Source of the DNA: a virus
Virus record (IMG/VR): IMGVR_UViG_3300027336_000001
Span: 124,001-188,000 of that record
Reading direction: 5' to 3' (one strand)
Length of the DNA: 64,000 nucleotides
Shown here: positions 1 through 9,285 of the stretch, one piece after another
Layout: each line of letters begins with the position of its first letter
How positions within the stretch are numbered: the stretch's first letter is position 1
Translations under genes and position numbers: made by a program
Notes under the pieces: model-generated
Databases searched by the model: none
What the model was told of the DNA's origin: nothing
Seen by the model: only the letters and a program-made list of their open reading frames with translations

Positions 1-2081
1 TTGTTTTGTGTTTTAGGTGATCCATAAACAATAGCAAATAATTCAGAACTAAAGCCTGTATTATCTTTACCATAGTTTGTAAGAAGATCAGCTACTGATT
101 CATTACCTAAAACTTTAGTAGTACCATCAAGTAAACTTGCAAGATTTACACCTAAATCAATTTCATAATAATATTCAAGATTGACATCTGCACTATTAGA
201 AATTCTTTTAATTTGAAGATCAGCTAAGACTGTTGAAATACCTGTAACTTTTAAAGATGAGTGTACAAGACCACCAAAGATTTCTACTTTAGATGGATAA
301 CCTGCAAAAGTTGATAGTACAGGCAAAAGAGTTTTTTTGGTGAATGGATCGGTATATCCATTATCATTAATAAGATATAGCTTTAAATCTTCCTCTGATT
401 CAGTTAAGAAACGAACTGCTTTTTGATTATTCTTAAAACCTTTTCTTGCACCACTTTGACCATCAAGACCACCTAAGTTTAAGAAAATGACAGCACCACT
501 TGACCATGCTTGTTGATATGTACCACCACCAATATCTACACTAGGCATAAAACCTGTTGGTTTTAAATCTGCACTAATCGTCCAATTGTCTGTTAAGCCA
601 CTATCAAAATATCCAACAGTAGTACCATCATCATTTAAAGCTGTAGCTGGATCAATAATGATATTTACATTTTTCTCAACCACTGCACTATCTGACCATA
701 CTGTTCTAATACCATTTGGAGCATCTAAAATTTCAGTATATGGTCTTGTTGTATTAGGATTACCAATAACATCCACTTGAGCCAAAGTAATACCTTTACT
801 ATCACTGCCTGTAGCACTTGATTTCCAAGTTGTTCTTAAATTATTTGTGATCAAGTCATTTACTGCATTTTGCAATAGCTGTGAATAATCAAATCCTGTT
901 AAAGAAATGCTATTCATCAAATCTAAAATATCTTGTTCATGAATTTGATCTGCATATAAACCATCAGGTCTTGCATTATATAAACTCACTTGTGTAGATG
1001 CTAGATGAGATTTAGCTTGAGTACCTAATTGACCACGAACAATAACAATAGCACCTGTGCCTACATTCACACTAGAGATCAAAACAATCTCTTTATTAAT
1101 GCCTGTGTTTAAAACTAGATAATCACCTACAGAATTACCTTCATCTAAACCACTGCCTACAATAGAACTGCCTAAATTTAAAGTAGTAGCAGATGAAGTC
1201 AAACTTGCAGATAAAATAGCTTGTGTTAAGGTTTTAGGTGTAGATGATGATCTTACAGATGCACCATTATGTGTAGGTGATGAACCATTAAGAACAGCAA
1301 TATAAGAAGAAGTAGATCGTCTAAAGACAGCACAAATAGGAATAGCATAGGAATAATTATCTGTTGATTCAAAATCAACAGATGATGCTTTCCAGCAGGA
1401 TGGATCACCTTCGCTTGCCATATTAGTATATACTGCACTTGTCACAGGATTAATAGAATTACCTTGACCAAAAACAGATGGATCACCTAAGCCTTGTGGA
1501 TAAGTGTCAATATCAATATTAGTTTCTACTCTTAAACGATATTGAATTTGAACTCGTTTAGTGGTTTCAAATCCTATGTCATTATCAATAAGATCATCTG
1601 TAATATTAGTACCACCAAATTGAGTGTTGCCATATTTATAGAAAGTAATAGCACTAGGTTTATAATCAGTAGAAGGATTTGGACTAACTAAAGATCGCCA
1701 AACTTCTAAGAAAACAAAATCTACACGATTGCCTGTGGCAGGTGGTGCAGATAATTTAATGATGTTAGAGGTTTCACTATTCGTATTACAGCCACGAATA
1801 CGAATAGGCATACCATTAACAATAGCATCAATAGAATTTAATCTGAACTGATTGCTATCTAAAGGATTACATTCAAAATCAATCGCACTAATAGGATCAG
1901 CAAGAAAACCACTAGGTGTAGTTTGTTTAATTGCATCAATTAAAGAATCATTGGCAAGCTGTCCAACAAAGTTTAATTCAGAATCCAAAGGTGGTTTACC
2001 TGATTGCCAAATGAGATGTGTAAATTTAGTGTTTTGATTATTGAGAACTCTACTGACTTCTGTTCCAAAATTATCAGCCAT
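1..2081 (-). CDS. Tail/baseplate structural protein, partial (3' end outside window)
   Basis: The frame is open from an ATG at 2081 to the left edge (693 codons and no stop), so the C-terminus is missing. An AGGAG lies about 8 nt before the ATG. The N-terminus carries the motif SGKPPLDSELNFV near residue 25. The 964-residue product of the gene at 5734-8628 has TGKPLLDSELNLV at the same place, followed by the same pattern (DFVFLEVWRSLVSP against TFVFLEIWKALVSP, then KRxQxQYRxR). The two are therefore paralogues. The protein is beta-rich, has no signal peptide or membrane segment, and is the last visible gene of the minus-strand tail operon. This context points to a fibre-attachment or baseplate component. 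The structural role is an inference from operon position; the exact function is unknown. Confidence 0.8.
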   Translation of the reverse strand, partial: MADNFGTEVSRVLNNQNTKFTHLIWQSGKPPLDSELNFVGQLANDSLIDAIKQTTPSGFLADPISAIDFECNPLDSNQFRLNSIDAIVNGMPIRIRGCNTNSETSNIIKLSAPPATGNRVDFVFLEVWRSLVSPNPSTDYKPSAITFYKYGNTQFGGTNITDDLIDNDIGFETTKRVQIQYRLRVETNIDIDTYPQGLGDPSVFGQGNSINPVTSAVYTNMASEGDPSCWKASSVDFESTDNYSYAIPICAVFRRSTSSYIAVLNGSSPTHNGASVRSSSTPKTLTQAILSASLTSSATTLNLGSSIVGSGLDEGNSVGDYLVLNTGINKEIVLISSVNVGTGAIVIVRGQLGTQAKSHLASTQVSLYNARPDGLYADQIHEQDILDLMNSISLTGFDYSQLLQNAVNDLITNNLRTTWKSSATGSDSKGITLAQVDVIGNPNTTRPYTEILDAPNGIRTVWSDSAVVEKNVNIIIDPATALNDDGTTVGYFDSGLTDNWTISADLKPTGFMPSVDIGGGTYQQAWSSGAVIFLNLGGLDGQSGARKGFKNNQKAVRFLTESEEDLKLYLINDNGYTDPFTKKTLLPVLSTFAGYPSKVEIFGGLVHSSLKVTGISTVLADLQIKRISNSADVNLEYYYEIDLGVNLASLLDGTTKVLGNESVADLLTNYGKDNTGFSSELFAIVYGSPKTQN

Positions 2082-2093
2082 GTTAATTATCTC

Positions 2094-2729
2094 CTAGTAA
2101 AGTATTGCATATCCTAATAAGTGTATTTTATTTAATGAATTATTGATAAATGCTAGTCTTAGAGTAGTGGATGCACTCGGAAAACTCACAGGTGTCAAAT
2201 AATTCGCCTCTGTATAAGATACACCGTCATCATTAGAAATATACACTTGAATATCACTAGGTTCTAAAATTTCATATGTCATTGTGCTTGGTACATTTAC
2301 ATTTACTGATTGCTCTTGACCATAGCTAACAATAGCAACCTTCCAATAGACAAGGAATTTATCTTTACTTGTAGTAGTGATTGTATCTGTGATAAGCACA
2401 CCATAAGCATTAGTGTTTTCATTTTTAGGTAAAATAGCACAGGTATTATAATCACTACCTAACTGACATCTTGATGGATAAGTAGTATATAAAGCACTAG
2501 CATCAAAATCGGATTGCACAGGTAAAGATTTAAAGGTTATATCTGTGTAATCTGGATAAAGAGCAAGGAAGCTATCTTGAATATCGGATTGGATGGTAGG
2601 AATAGAATTAGCTAAAGAAACTTTAGTGGTTTCAGGTTCATCTAAAAGGTATTTGCCATTCATATCTGTGATTGTGATTTCACTAGACCTTTGGATGATT
2701 TTATCATCTTTTCTGTTTACGATTATCAT
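2094..2729 (-). CDS. Putative virion structural protein, 211 aa
   Basis: This gene sits in the minus-strand tail operon, 12 nt before the next gene and 16 nt after the 993-residue fibre-like protein. The composition is rich in Ser, Thr, Tyr and Asp with no hydrophobic segment, as expected of a beta-sheet phage surface protein. The start has only a weak GAAAG ribosome binding site. I do not recognise a domain. The middle has a WKVAIVSYGQEQ stretch, and the C-terminal third (IQVYISNDDGVSYTEA) resembles the small sandwich domains found in tail accessory proteins, but this is only an impression. Its place between two fibre-type proteins suggests a fibre connector or chaperone-like accessory protein; this is inferred from context alone. 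Confidence 0.65.
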   Translation of the reverse strand: MIIVNRKDDKIIQRSSEITITDMNGKYLLDEPETTKVSLANSIPTIQSDIQDSFLALYPDYTDITFKSLPVQSDFDASALYTTYPSRCQLGSDYNTCAILPKNENTNAYGVLITDTITTTSKDKFLVYWKVAIVSYGQEQSVNVNVPSTMTYEILEPSDIQVYISNDDGVSYTEANYLTPVSFPSASTTLRLAFINNSLNKIHLLGYAILY

Positions 2730-2745
2730 TTTATACTTTCATTTT

Positions 2746-5727
2746 TTAAGGGACTGTGGTTATGCCGACATTGCCATACATACTAGAAACCCACCAGCTA
2801 GTACCATAATAATATATACTTAAACCTTTTGCATCTGAATTGAAGGTGATTGTATTATGTGTACCTTCAATACCACTATTTGCAGTAGTGATTGTAGTGG
2901 TTTGATTAGATCTAGATCTAAATGTAAGTTGTGTACCATTAGGTGCAACACCTAAAGTTAAAGCAATAGTACCTGCAGGATTGCAGTGATAGGTCTTGCC
3001 ATTAAAAATAGTAATAGCACCACTAGCAGTGATATAATCTATCATATCTGAATTAGATATAGCTGTGACATACCAATCTTTAACACCACCTACAATATGA
3101 GATATTAATTGAACAGAACTATATCCACTTAAAATAAAAGCATCTGATGGTGAGTATATAGTACCACCATGTCTAATATTTTGTCCTGTACCACCTGTGT
3201 AAATCTCTGCATAGTTTGCATTTTTGACTGCAATATTAATAACTCTTCCACCTATTGTATCATCATTTAAATTAGGAAGATTCATTTGGAAAACAGCACT
3301 ACCTAAAGCACCATTTTCTATAACTACAAAAGACACATCTGAGGTGATATTAGTTGGTGTAGAGGATATTCTTTGTACTTTATAGAATAGACTATTATTT
3401 AAACTTAAAGGCTTATAGGTATAAATAAAAGAAGTATCTGTTAGTAAAGTAGTATTTGAAGATGAATCTAAAACTTTAAGATCATTGAATATTTCCCATC
3501 TGTCATTTGTTTCATCCCATTTAATATAGCTGTTAGTACTTGTACCCCTCTCTACTTCAATTTGTACACTTTTTGTAGGTGATCCTGTTTCATCACTATT
3601 TAATAAGATAGCAGTAGTAGATTGATTTTCTTTTTTAGAGTGTATTCTAAGAGGTATGGTATCAATATCATCTACTGTGGTTGCACCATTCATTGTACTA
3701 ATTTCTACTGTACCATTATCTACTCTACGAACTATATTATTGCCATTCCATTGAGCATTGGTAATTAGAGTATAAACAATATTTGCCGAAGTAGTAGTGC
3801 TTGAACTAAAACCACTCAATACAAGTGCATAAGAAGGTAATTCTCCTGATCCTAATTCTGTTGTACTTACATAAGCATAAAAATCAGGCACTAAAGATTC
3901 AATATCAGTACTGTCCATATTAAAATAATAAGTTTTATTTGGATCTAAATAAGCAATAGCATTTACAGTAGGTGTAGGTGTTGTGTTATTATATGTTGAA
4001 CCTGCACTTGCAATATAACGATAATAACCAGCACCTGTGTTTTCGGAAAGATGATCTAAATTAGATAAACGAACAACATCTCTTGTAATACCATTGTCAT
4101 CTGTACTAAAAATATAAAAATACTCACTATCACCTAAAGATAAAGAATTATACTTAACATAAATATAAACAGGGAAATGATTGTTTTCAATCTCAATTTG
4201 TTCTGTTGTAATGTTATTAGCATCTAACATATTTATTGTAGTAGTAGTAGCATCTAAAGTATCTGTTGCGAAAGATGTAGAAAAAGAACTTGGTTCTATA
4301 TCCCATCTTTGATTTTCTTCATTCCATTCAATATAACTATTAGTGCCTATCCCTCTCTCTACTTCGAGAGCAATGACATTTGAACCATCTACATTAGGAT
4401 TGCCTGTGTAATCACTATTTAATAAAATTGCATTTTTACCTTTTTGGATTTTTAAAGAAGTCTTAGCTTGAATATCACTCACAGAAGTAGGACTACTTAT
4501 ATCAGAAACATCTATAAATCCAAATCCACCTAAAATCCCTGCTTTGTAAACAACATCACTTTCTTTCCAAGTAGAACCTCTGACAAATGTATATGTTACG
4601 ATAGCAGTTGTAGTATTTACATCATATCCGTCAAATACTTTCCAATATGTTGGAGCATATCCTAAAATAGAATTACTTGCATAAATTTGAAAATCTAAAT
4701 TAGACAAGTCTATTGCATCACTCACCATATGAAAATAATAAGTTTTATTTGGATTAATATAGACAATACCATTGATAGTAGGTGGTGTGGTGTTATTATA
4801 TGTTGATGCTGAATATGCAATATAACGATTATATCCAGCACTTTGATTTAATTTTAGTTTTGGCGAACTAAAATTAACTTTTATCGGAATGACTTCTCTT
4901 GTAAGACCATTATCGTCTGTACTAAAGATATAAAAATACTCATTGTCTGTAAAGGATGTAGCATTATACTTAACATAAATATAGACAGGAATGAGATTAT
5001 TTGAGATAGTGGTTTCAGAAAGAATTGTTAAATCTTTTGTATCATCACTGCCTATTGTCAAATTTTCAGAAAAATAAACATTGGAATTAAAATCCCACCA
5101 ATCATTTGTTTCATCCCATTTAATTTTAGCATTTGTTAATGCACCTCTCTCTACTTCAAGAGCAATAATATCTGCTTGTTGTCCATTACCTGTTCTATCT
5201 GCATTTAATAAAATAGCAGGTGTAGTAGAAGTGTCTGTTGGTTTTTTAATTGAAACTTGACCATCTGTTGTTAAAGATAGACCATTTGAAGTAACTACAC
5301 CTGTAAAGGTAGCAGATGATCCACTAAAAATACCTGCTTTTAAAGTAGAATATGTTTTTGTAAGACTTGTGAAATTTGTTGTTGCACTCGTTGCACCTGC
5401 TACTGTTGCAAGTTCAAATTGATTTAAAGTTTCATTCCAAATAAAAACAGCAGGATTTTCTGTACTTCCTCTTTGTAAAAACAAGCCTGCATCTGTACTA
5501 GCAGTAGGATTAAGATTAGCATTTTTAGCTAATGTAATCACAGGATCTTCTATTGTCAAAGTAACACTATCTATTGTTGTAGTTGTACCATTAACAGTCA
5601 AATTTCCATCTATTGTTATATACCCATCAAATGTAGTATTGCCTTTATCTTGAACATAAATCACATTATTTACATTCTTATTTGTACCACTACCTGCATT
5701 GCCACCTGTAAATGAACTTGTAGGCAT
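2746..5727 (-). CDS. Tail fibre-like protein with three internal repeats, 993 aa
   Basis: The N-terminus has the signature IDGNLTVNGTTTTIDSVTL (about residues 38-56), a beta-helical motif common at the start of shaft regions in phage tail fibres. The body contains three copies of a module built from AILLNxDxTGxP, then EVERGxxTNxxIxWxExNxxWDI. Two copies of a second module contain PVYIYVKYN and EYFYIFSTDDNG. The C-terminal part (GTQLTFRSRSNQTTTITTANSGIEG) looks like a tip or trimerisation region. The start at 5727 has GGAGTAAAG upstream, inside the tail of the previous gene. It is probably a trimeric fibre for host recognition. The repeats suggest growth by internal duplication. The family is inferred from motif style, not from a search. 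Confidence 0.75.
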   Translation of the reverse strand: MPTSSFTGGNAGSGTNKNVNNVIYVQDKGNTTFDGYITIDGNLTVNGTTTTIDSVTLTIEDPVITLAKNANLNPTASTDAGLFLQRGSTENPAVFIWNETLNQFELATVAGATSATTNFTSLTKTYSTLKAGIFSGSSATFTGVVTSNGLSLTTDGQVSIKKPTDTSTTPAILLNADRTGNGQQADIIALEVERGALTNAKIKWDETNDWWDFNSNVYFSENLTIGSDDTKDLTILSETTISNNLIPVYIYVKYNATSFTDNEYFYIFSTDDNGLTREVIPIKVNFSSPKLKLNQSAGYNRYIAYSASTYNNTTPPTINGIVYINPNKTYYFHMVSDAIDLSNLDFQIYASNSILGYAPTYWKVFDGYDVNTTTAIVTYTFVRGSTWKESDVVYKAGILGGFGFIDVSDISSPTSVSDIQAKTSLKIQKGKNAILLNSDYTGNPNVDGSNVIALEVERGIGTNSYIEWNEENQRWDIEPSSFSTSFATDTLDATTTTINMLDANNITTEQIEIENNHFPVYIYVKYNSLSLGDSEYFYIFSTDDNGITRDVVRLSNLDHLSENTGAGYYRYIASAGSTYNNTTPTPTVNAIAYLDPNKTYYFNMDSTDIESLVPDFYAYVSTTELGSGELPSYALVLSGFSSSTTTSANIVYTLITNAQWNGNNIVRRVDNGTVEISTMNGATTVDDIDTIPLRIHSKKENQSTTAILLNSDETGSPTKSVQIEVERGTSTNSYIKWDETNDRWEIFNDLKVLDSSSNTTLLTDTSFIYTYKPLSLNNSLFYKVQRISSTPTNITSDVSFVVIENGALGSAVFQMNLPNLNDDTIGGRVINIAVKNANYAEIYTGGTGQNIRHGGTIYSPSDAFILSGYSSVQLISHIVGGVKDWYVTAISNSDMIDYITASGAITIFNGKTYHCNPAGTIALTLGVAPNGTQLTFRSRSNQTTTITTANSGIEGTHNTITFNSDAKGLSIYYYGTSWWVSSMYGNVGITTVP

Positions 5728-5733
5728 TTTTCT

Positions 5734-8628
5734 TTACTCCATCATCAATCTGTTTTTAGTGTTGTAGATACTTGCAATCGTGTAATTACTACCTAATGTA
5801 ATTTTATTCTCACTATCCAATTCTGCATATCTACTAATCAAAACCAAAAGCACTTCACCTTTTCTGAAATATAAAGTGTTTGATTTCGCTTTACATAATA
5901 AAGGTAATACATTTTTATGACTTACTTCACTAGAGAAAGGTGATGAATAAGTGACAGGTAAATATCCTGAACCACCTTCATAAATTGTATTGCCTTGTGA
6001 GTCTGTTGTCTTGCTTGTAAAAGTCAAATCCGTGTTAATATCAATAGGCATAAAGTTATTAAGACTTAACATACCAGCATCAATATTAAAATCACTAATA
6101 GAGATCTGTGCATTTGCTCTTAAATCCCATTCGTCTAAGTCAAAATCACTATGGATACCTACCATGTCACTTGCACTCGGATAAGGATAAGATACACTTA
6201 AACTGCCTTTGCTTGTTTGAATAGCATACATAGATTTAGAAATATAAATAGGCTCAACATCAATCGTTAATCCTGATGGGATTGTAGTTTGAGATGCTAG
6301 GTATCTATAATAGACCATCGTTCTAGCTTTGTTTGCTAGTAAAGGATAATATTTTAAGCTAACTAAAGTTTGACCTGCATTTGTTAAAGCATTTACCAAA
6401 ACACTCGCATCGGATTTATTGTAATCAGATGTATTAAGTACATCTGAATATCCAGCACCTACTTCTTGATCTTCATATTGCACAAAATAAGTAATGCCAT
6501 CACCATAGAATTTAAAAGGAGTTAAGATTTCTGTGGCAGACTTACTTACAAGTTCTATTGTCTGTATTTTCTTAACATACTCTAAAGCAATTTCTCTATT
6601 CGTATCATTAAAAGATGCTAAAACACCATCTTCAAATTCTGAAAAGAAAAGACTAGATTCGTTAATAACACTACCTTGTGGATAAACACTTGAATCAGGA
6701 TTTAATAAAATAGGTGTTGCACTTAAACCATTACCTTCAGGATAACATAAAGCAAGTTCAATAAAGATATTTCTAGGACTGCCTACATCACCATCTGTAG
6801 TATTGCCTGTCATTTGGTAATTACTTGTAGCAGATAGACCACCATTTACAGTGAAGTCATTTTTATCTAAGATTAAAGAAACCTTTGTTGCAGAGATAAA
6901 TTCTATTTTCTTAAATTGAATATTTTGACTAACTGCTGTAGTTGTGTGTCCATCATCATGCCATGCTCTTAAGACATCAATGATTTTTGTACTTGTTGGG
7001 AATGAATCAGTAACAGGATTAAAAAAGCCTGCATTATAATAGTTGCCAAAGTCTAAAATGATCTCATCATTTTCATACCAATTAAAAGTACCTACTACTT
7101 TATCTACATAAGCAAAAGCTGTCGGATCATCATCTGAAATTGTTATTGTTGCGATTACTTTCTCTACATTTGGATAGCCTGAAAATCTTCGTCTTAAACC
7201 ATCTGCATATCCGATTAAATTGCCATAGGTATTTGGTTGAGTAACACCATAATATTCAATCGCATCACAAACCAAAGGTTCTGTACTGCGATCACCATCT
7301 GTAATTTGATTGCCTATATAAAATCTATTTCTACCATCTCTTTGAACTGTCTTAATGTTATTGTCAAAAAGATAATGTGTTTGCTCTGTTAATAGCTTTT
7401 CACTGTCTAAAATATCAATCACTTTCTTTCTCATGTCTGTGATATCCACATCAGATATTAAATCAGCAAATAAACCATCAGGTCTGTCGCTTAATCCAGC
7501 AGGAATAATAATAGGATCAAGATCTAGCCAATTTTCTGTTGCACCTGTATGTGTAGATAATAAAGCACCATTAGGATTAACAGGATTAAAACCACCACTA
7601 TTTCTACGATTGACAAAACAAATAGGTAAAGCATATACATATCCATCTACAGTACCTAAATCAGTAGCAGATGCTTCATTACCTGAGCCTGCAATCCATA
7701 AGCCATTATCTGTTGAGCTTGCACTAAAAGAATAAGAAGTAGGTGATCCATTAGTACCTTGTGCTTTAACATTAGTAGTATCTGAAAAACCATCTTGATA
7801 TGTATCTACTGCAAAGTTATCTACTGTTCGGAAACGATATTGATATTGTATTCTCTTAGTGGACTCTGCATTTAAAGTAGTATCATAAATATCATCATCT
7901 AACCAAGCACCTGTTAAAGATTGCACATTGCCATAAATGTATATCTTATTATTCGCAGGAATATTTAAACCACTTGATTCACCTGTGGCAGGTGTTACAG
8001 TAATAGCAAGTGATGTTGTACTAATGGAAACAGTAGTATCTAAAGTTAAGAAAATAAAATCTGTACCTTTGCTATCTGAACTGACTACATTAGATAAGCT
8101 ACTTAAAGCAGTAGCAATATTTAAAGCAGTGACATATTTATCAGCACCTAAGACAAAATCCACACCACAAGTAATTGTATCTGTATCAATGGTAATCGTA
8201 TCACCATTGGCAACATTATCACCTATTCTTAATCTAGCATTAGGTAAAGTAGCAGGACTAACTAATGCTTTCCAAATTTCTAAAAAGACAAAGGTTGTAG
8301 ATTTTTGAGTAGCTGGTGGACTAGATAAAGAGATTTTATTTGAGCCTGTGTTATCATTTGCATAAGCAATTCTAATGACTTTATTTTTAACACGGACATC
8401 AAAAGCACTTAAAGTTAAGGTATTTGGAGTAGTGTTAAAAACATAATCAGAAAAGATGTCTTTTTTATTTGAAATGATGCCACTAGGTTTGGAATTGACT
8501 AGACTAATATCTTGAACTAAGTTTAATTCGCTATCAAGTAAAGGTTTGCCTGTTTGAAAGACAACACTCTCATAATTTGTTAAACTAGGATCAAGGTTTC
8601 TGGATGTAGTAGTAATATATTTTGCCAT
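5734..8628 (-). CDS. Tail/baseplate structural protein, 964 aa, paralogue of the left-edge gene
   Basis: A large soluble beta-rich protein with the N-terminal motif TGKPLLDSELNLVQD near residue 27, shared with the partial gene at 1-2081. Both continue with a module containing TFVFLEIWKALVSP and, further on, KRIQYQYRFRTVDN. The two proteins align over at least the first 300 residues, although this one has an inserted segment (GADKYVTALNIATAL region) that includes a repeated beta unit. AAAGGTAGATAAG precedes the ATG. The gene lies between the 207-residue tail protein (16 nt) and the fibre-like protein (6 nt), as in a translationally coupled late operon. The likely role is a baseplate-to-fibre adaptor or fibre protein. 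The duplication suggests two alternative fibre systems. Confidence 0.78.
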   Translation of the reverse strand: MAKYITTTSRNLDPSLTNYESVVFQTGKPLLDSELNLVQDISLVNSKPSGIISNKKDIFSDYVFNTTPNTLTLSAFDVRVKNKVIRIAYANDNTGSNKISLSSPPATQKSTTFVFLEIWKALVSPATLPNARLRIGDNVANGDTITIDTDTITCGVDFVLGADKYVTALNIATALSSLSNVVSSDSKGTDFIFLTLDTTVSISTTSLAITVTPATGESSGLNIPANNKIYIYGNVQSLTGAWLDDDIYDTTLNAESTKRIQYQYRFRTVDNFAVDTYQDGFSDTTNVKAQGTNGSPTSYSFSASSTDNGLWIAGSGNEASATDLGTVDGYVYALPICFVNRRNSGGFNPVNPNGALLSTHTGATENWLDLDPIIIPAGLSDRPDGLFADLISDVDITDMRKKVIDILDSEKLLTEQTHYLFDNNIKTVQRDGRNRFYIGNQITDGDRSTEPLVCDAIEYYGVTQPNTYGNLIGYADGLRRRFSGYPNVEKVIATITISDDDPTAFAYVDKVVGTFNWYENDEIILDFGNYYNAGFFNPVTDSFPTSTKIIDVLRAWHDDGHTTTAVSQNIQFKKIEFISATKVSLILDKNDFTVNGGLSATSNYQMTGNTTDGDVGSPRNIFIELALCYPEGNGLSATPILLNPDSSVYPQGSVINESSLFFSEFEDGVLASFNDTNREIALEYVKKIQTIELVSKSATEILTPFKFYGDGITYFVQYEDQEVGAGYSDVLNTSDYNKSDASVLVNALTNAGQTLVSLKYYPLLANKARTMVYYRYLASQTTIPSGLTIDVEPIYISKSMYAIQTSKGSLSVSYPYPSASDMVGIHSDFDLDEWDLRANAQISISDFNIDAGMLSLNNFMPIDINTDLTFTSKTTDSQGNTIYEGGSGYLPVTYSSPFSSEVSHKNVLPLLCKAKSNTLYFRKGEVLLVLISRYAELDSENKITLGSNYTIASIYNTKNRLMME

Positions 8629-8644
8629 TTTACTTATCTACCTT

Positions 8645-9268
8645 TTAAAAAGTCAATCGCCAAGTAATTGCTAAAACAGAATTAGATGGCTTATTGATCA
8701 CAGGGAAAGTCAAATAGTTAATCAGAATGTCATAATTCGTAACATCTAAAGTAGTATCATAATCAGGAAAACTAACAGGATCACCATTACCATCTAATAA
8801 AGGATAATTAGATAAAGGACTTGCATCATAAGGACTAACCAATCCCATTTCATTTAAAGCACCTACTGCTTCACCCTCATTATAAACAGTTGTGAAATCT
8901 ACAACATTCGTAGGAATTGTACTGACTGCAAATGTTGTAGGATTTCTAAATAAGACAGATGCAAATTCTTTACGAGCAATTTCAGTATTTAATCTTCTTT
9001 GTCTTTGATCTGCAACACTAGGTACTAAACTTGTACCTGTTGCACCTGTACCTACTGCTAACATTGTAATAGGTGATCGTGTTGGATATAATCCTGAAAA
9101 GAGAATAGATGCAAGCAAGCTACCATCTAAAGTGTAAACATTATTTACTTTAATCTCTTGATCATCCAGCTTAATAAACACTTCACCTTTTACACGGTAT
9201 GTAGTTTCATTAAATCCAAATCCAAAAGCTACTGAACTTTGTGGTCTTTTAATATTTTCACTAATCAT
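8645..9268 (-). CDS. Putative tail/baseplate protein, 207 aa
   Basis: A soluble beta-rich protein with a strong AAAGGA site before the ATG. The central segment MLAVGTGATGT...RRLNTEIARKEF (about residues 69-102) follows a pattern common in phage tail proteins, where a GTG turn is followed by a paired-strand LxTEIxR element. The C-terminus, ending in VLAITWRLTF, has the look of a terminal beta strand of a collar or baseplate component. It is third-last of the visible tail operon, between the 788-residue and 964-residue proteins. I infer a small tail-tip or fibre-assembly protein. No enzymatic motif is visible. Confidence 0.65.
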   Translation of the reverse strand: MISENIKRPQSSVAFGFGFNETTYRVKGEVFIKLDDQEIKVNNVYTLDGSLLASILFSGLYPTRSPITMLAVGTGATGTSLVPSVADQRQRRLNTEIARKEFASVLFRNPTTFAVSTIPTNVVDFTTVYNEGEAVGALNEMGLVSPYDASPLSNYPLLDGNGDPVSFPDYDTTLDVTNYDILINYLTFPVINKPSNSVLAITWRLTF

Positions 9269-9285
9269 TTTTTCTTATCTATCCT

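Noticed and set aside
586-780. Plus-strand open frame opposite the left-edge structural gene
   Set aside because: It lies wholly inside a large coding gene on the other strand, has no ribosome binding site, and looks like a codon-bias shadow. The same applies to the other antisense frames within 1-15000, for example 7937-8308 and 14552-14893.
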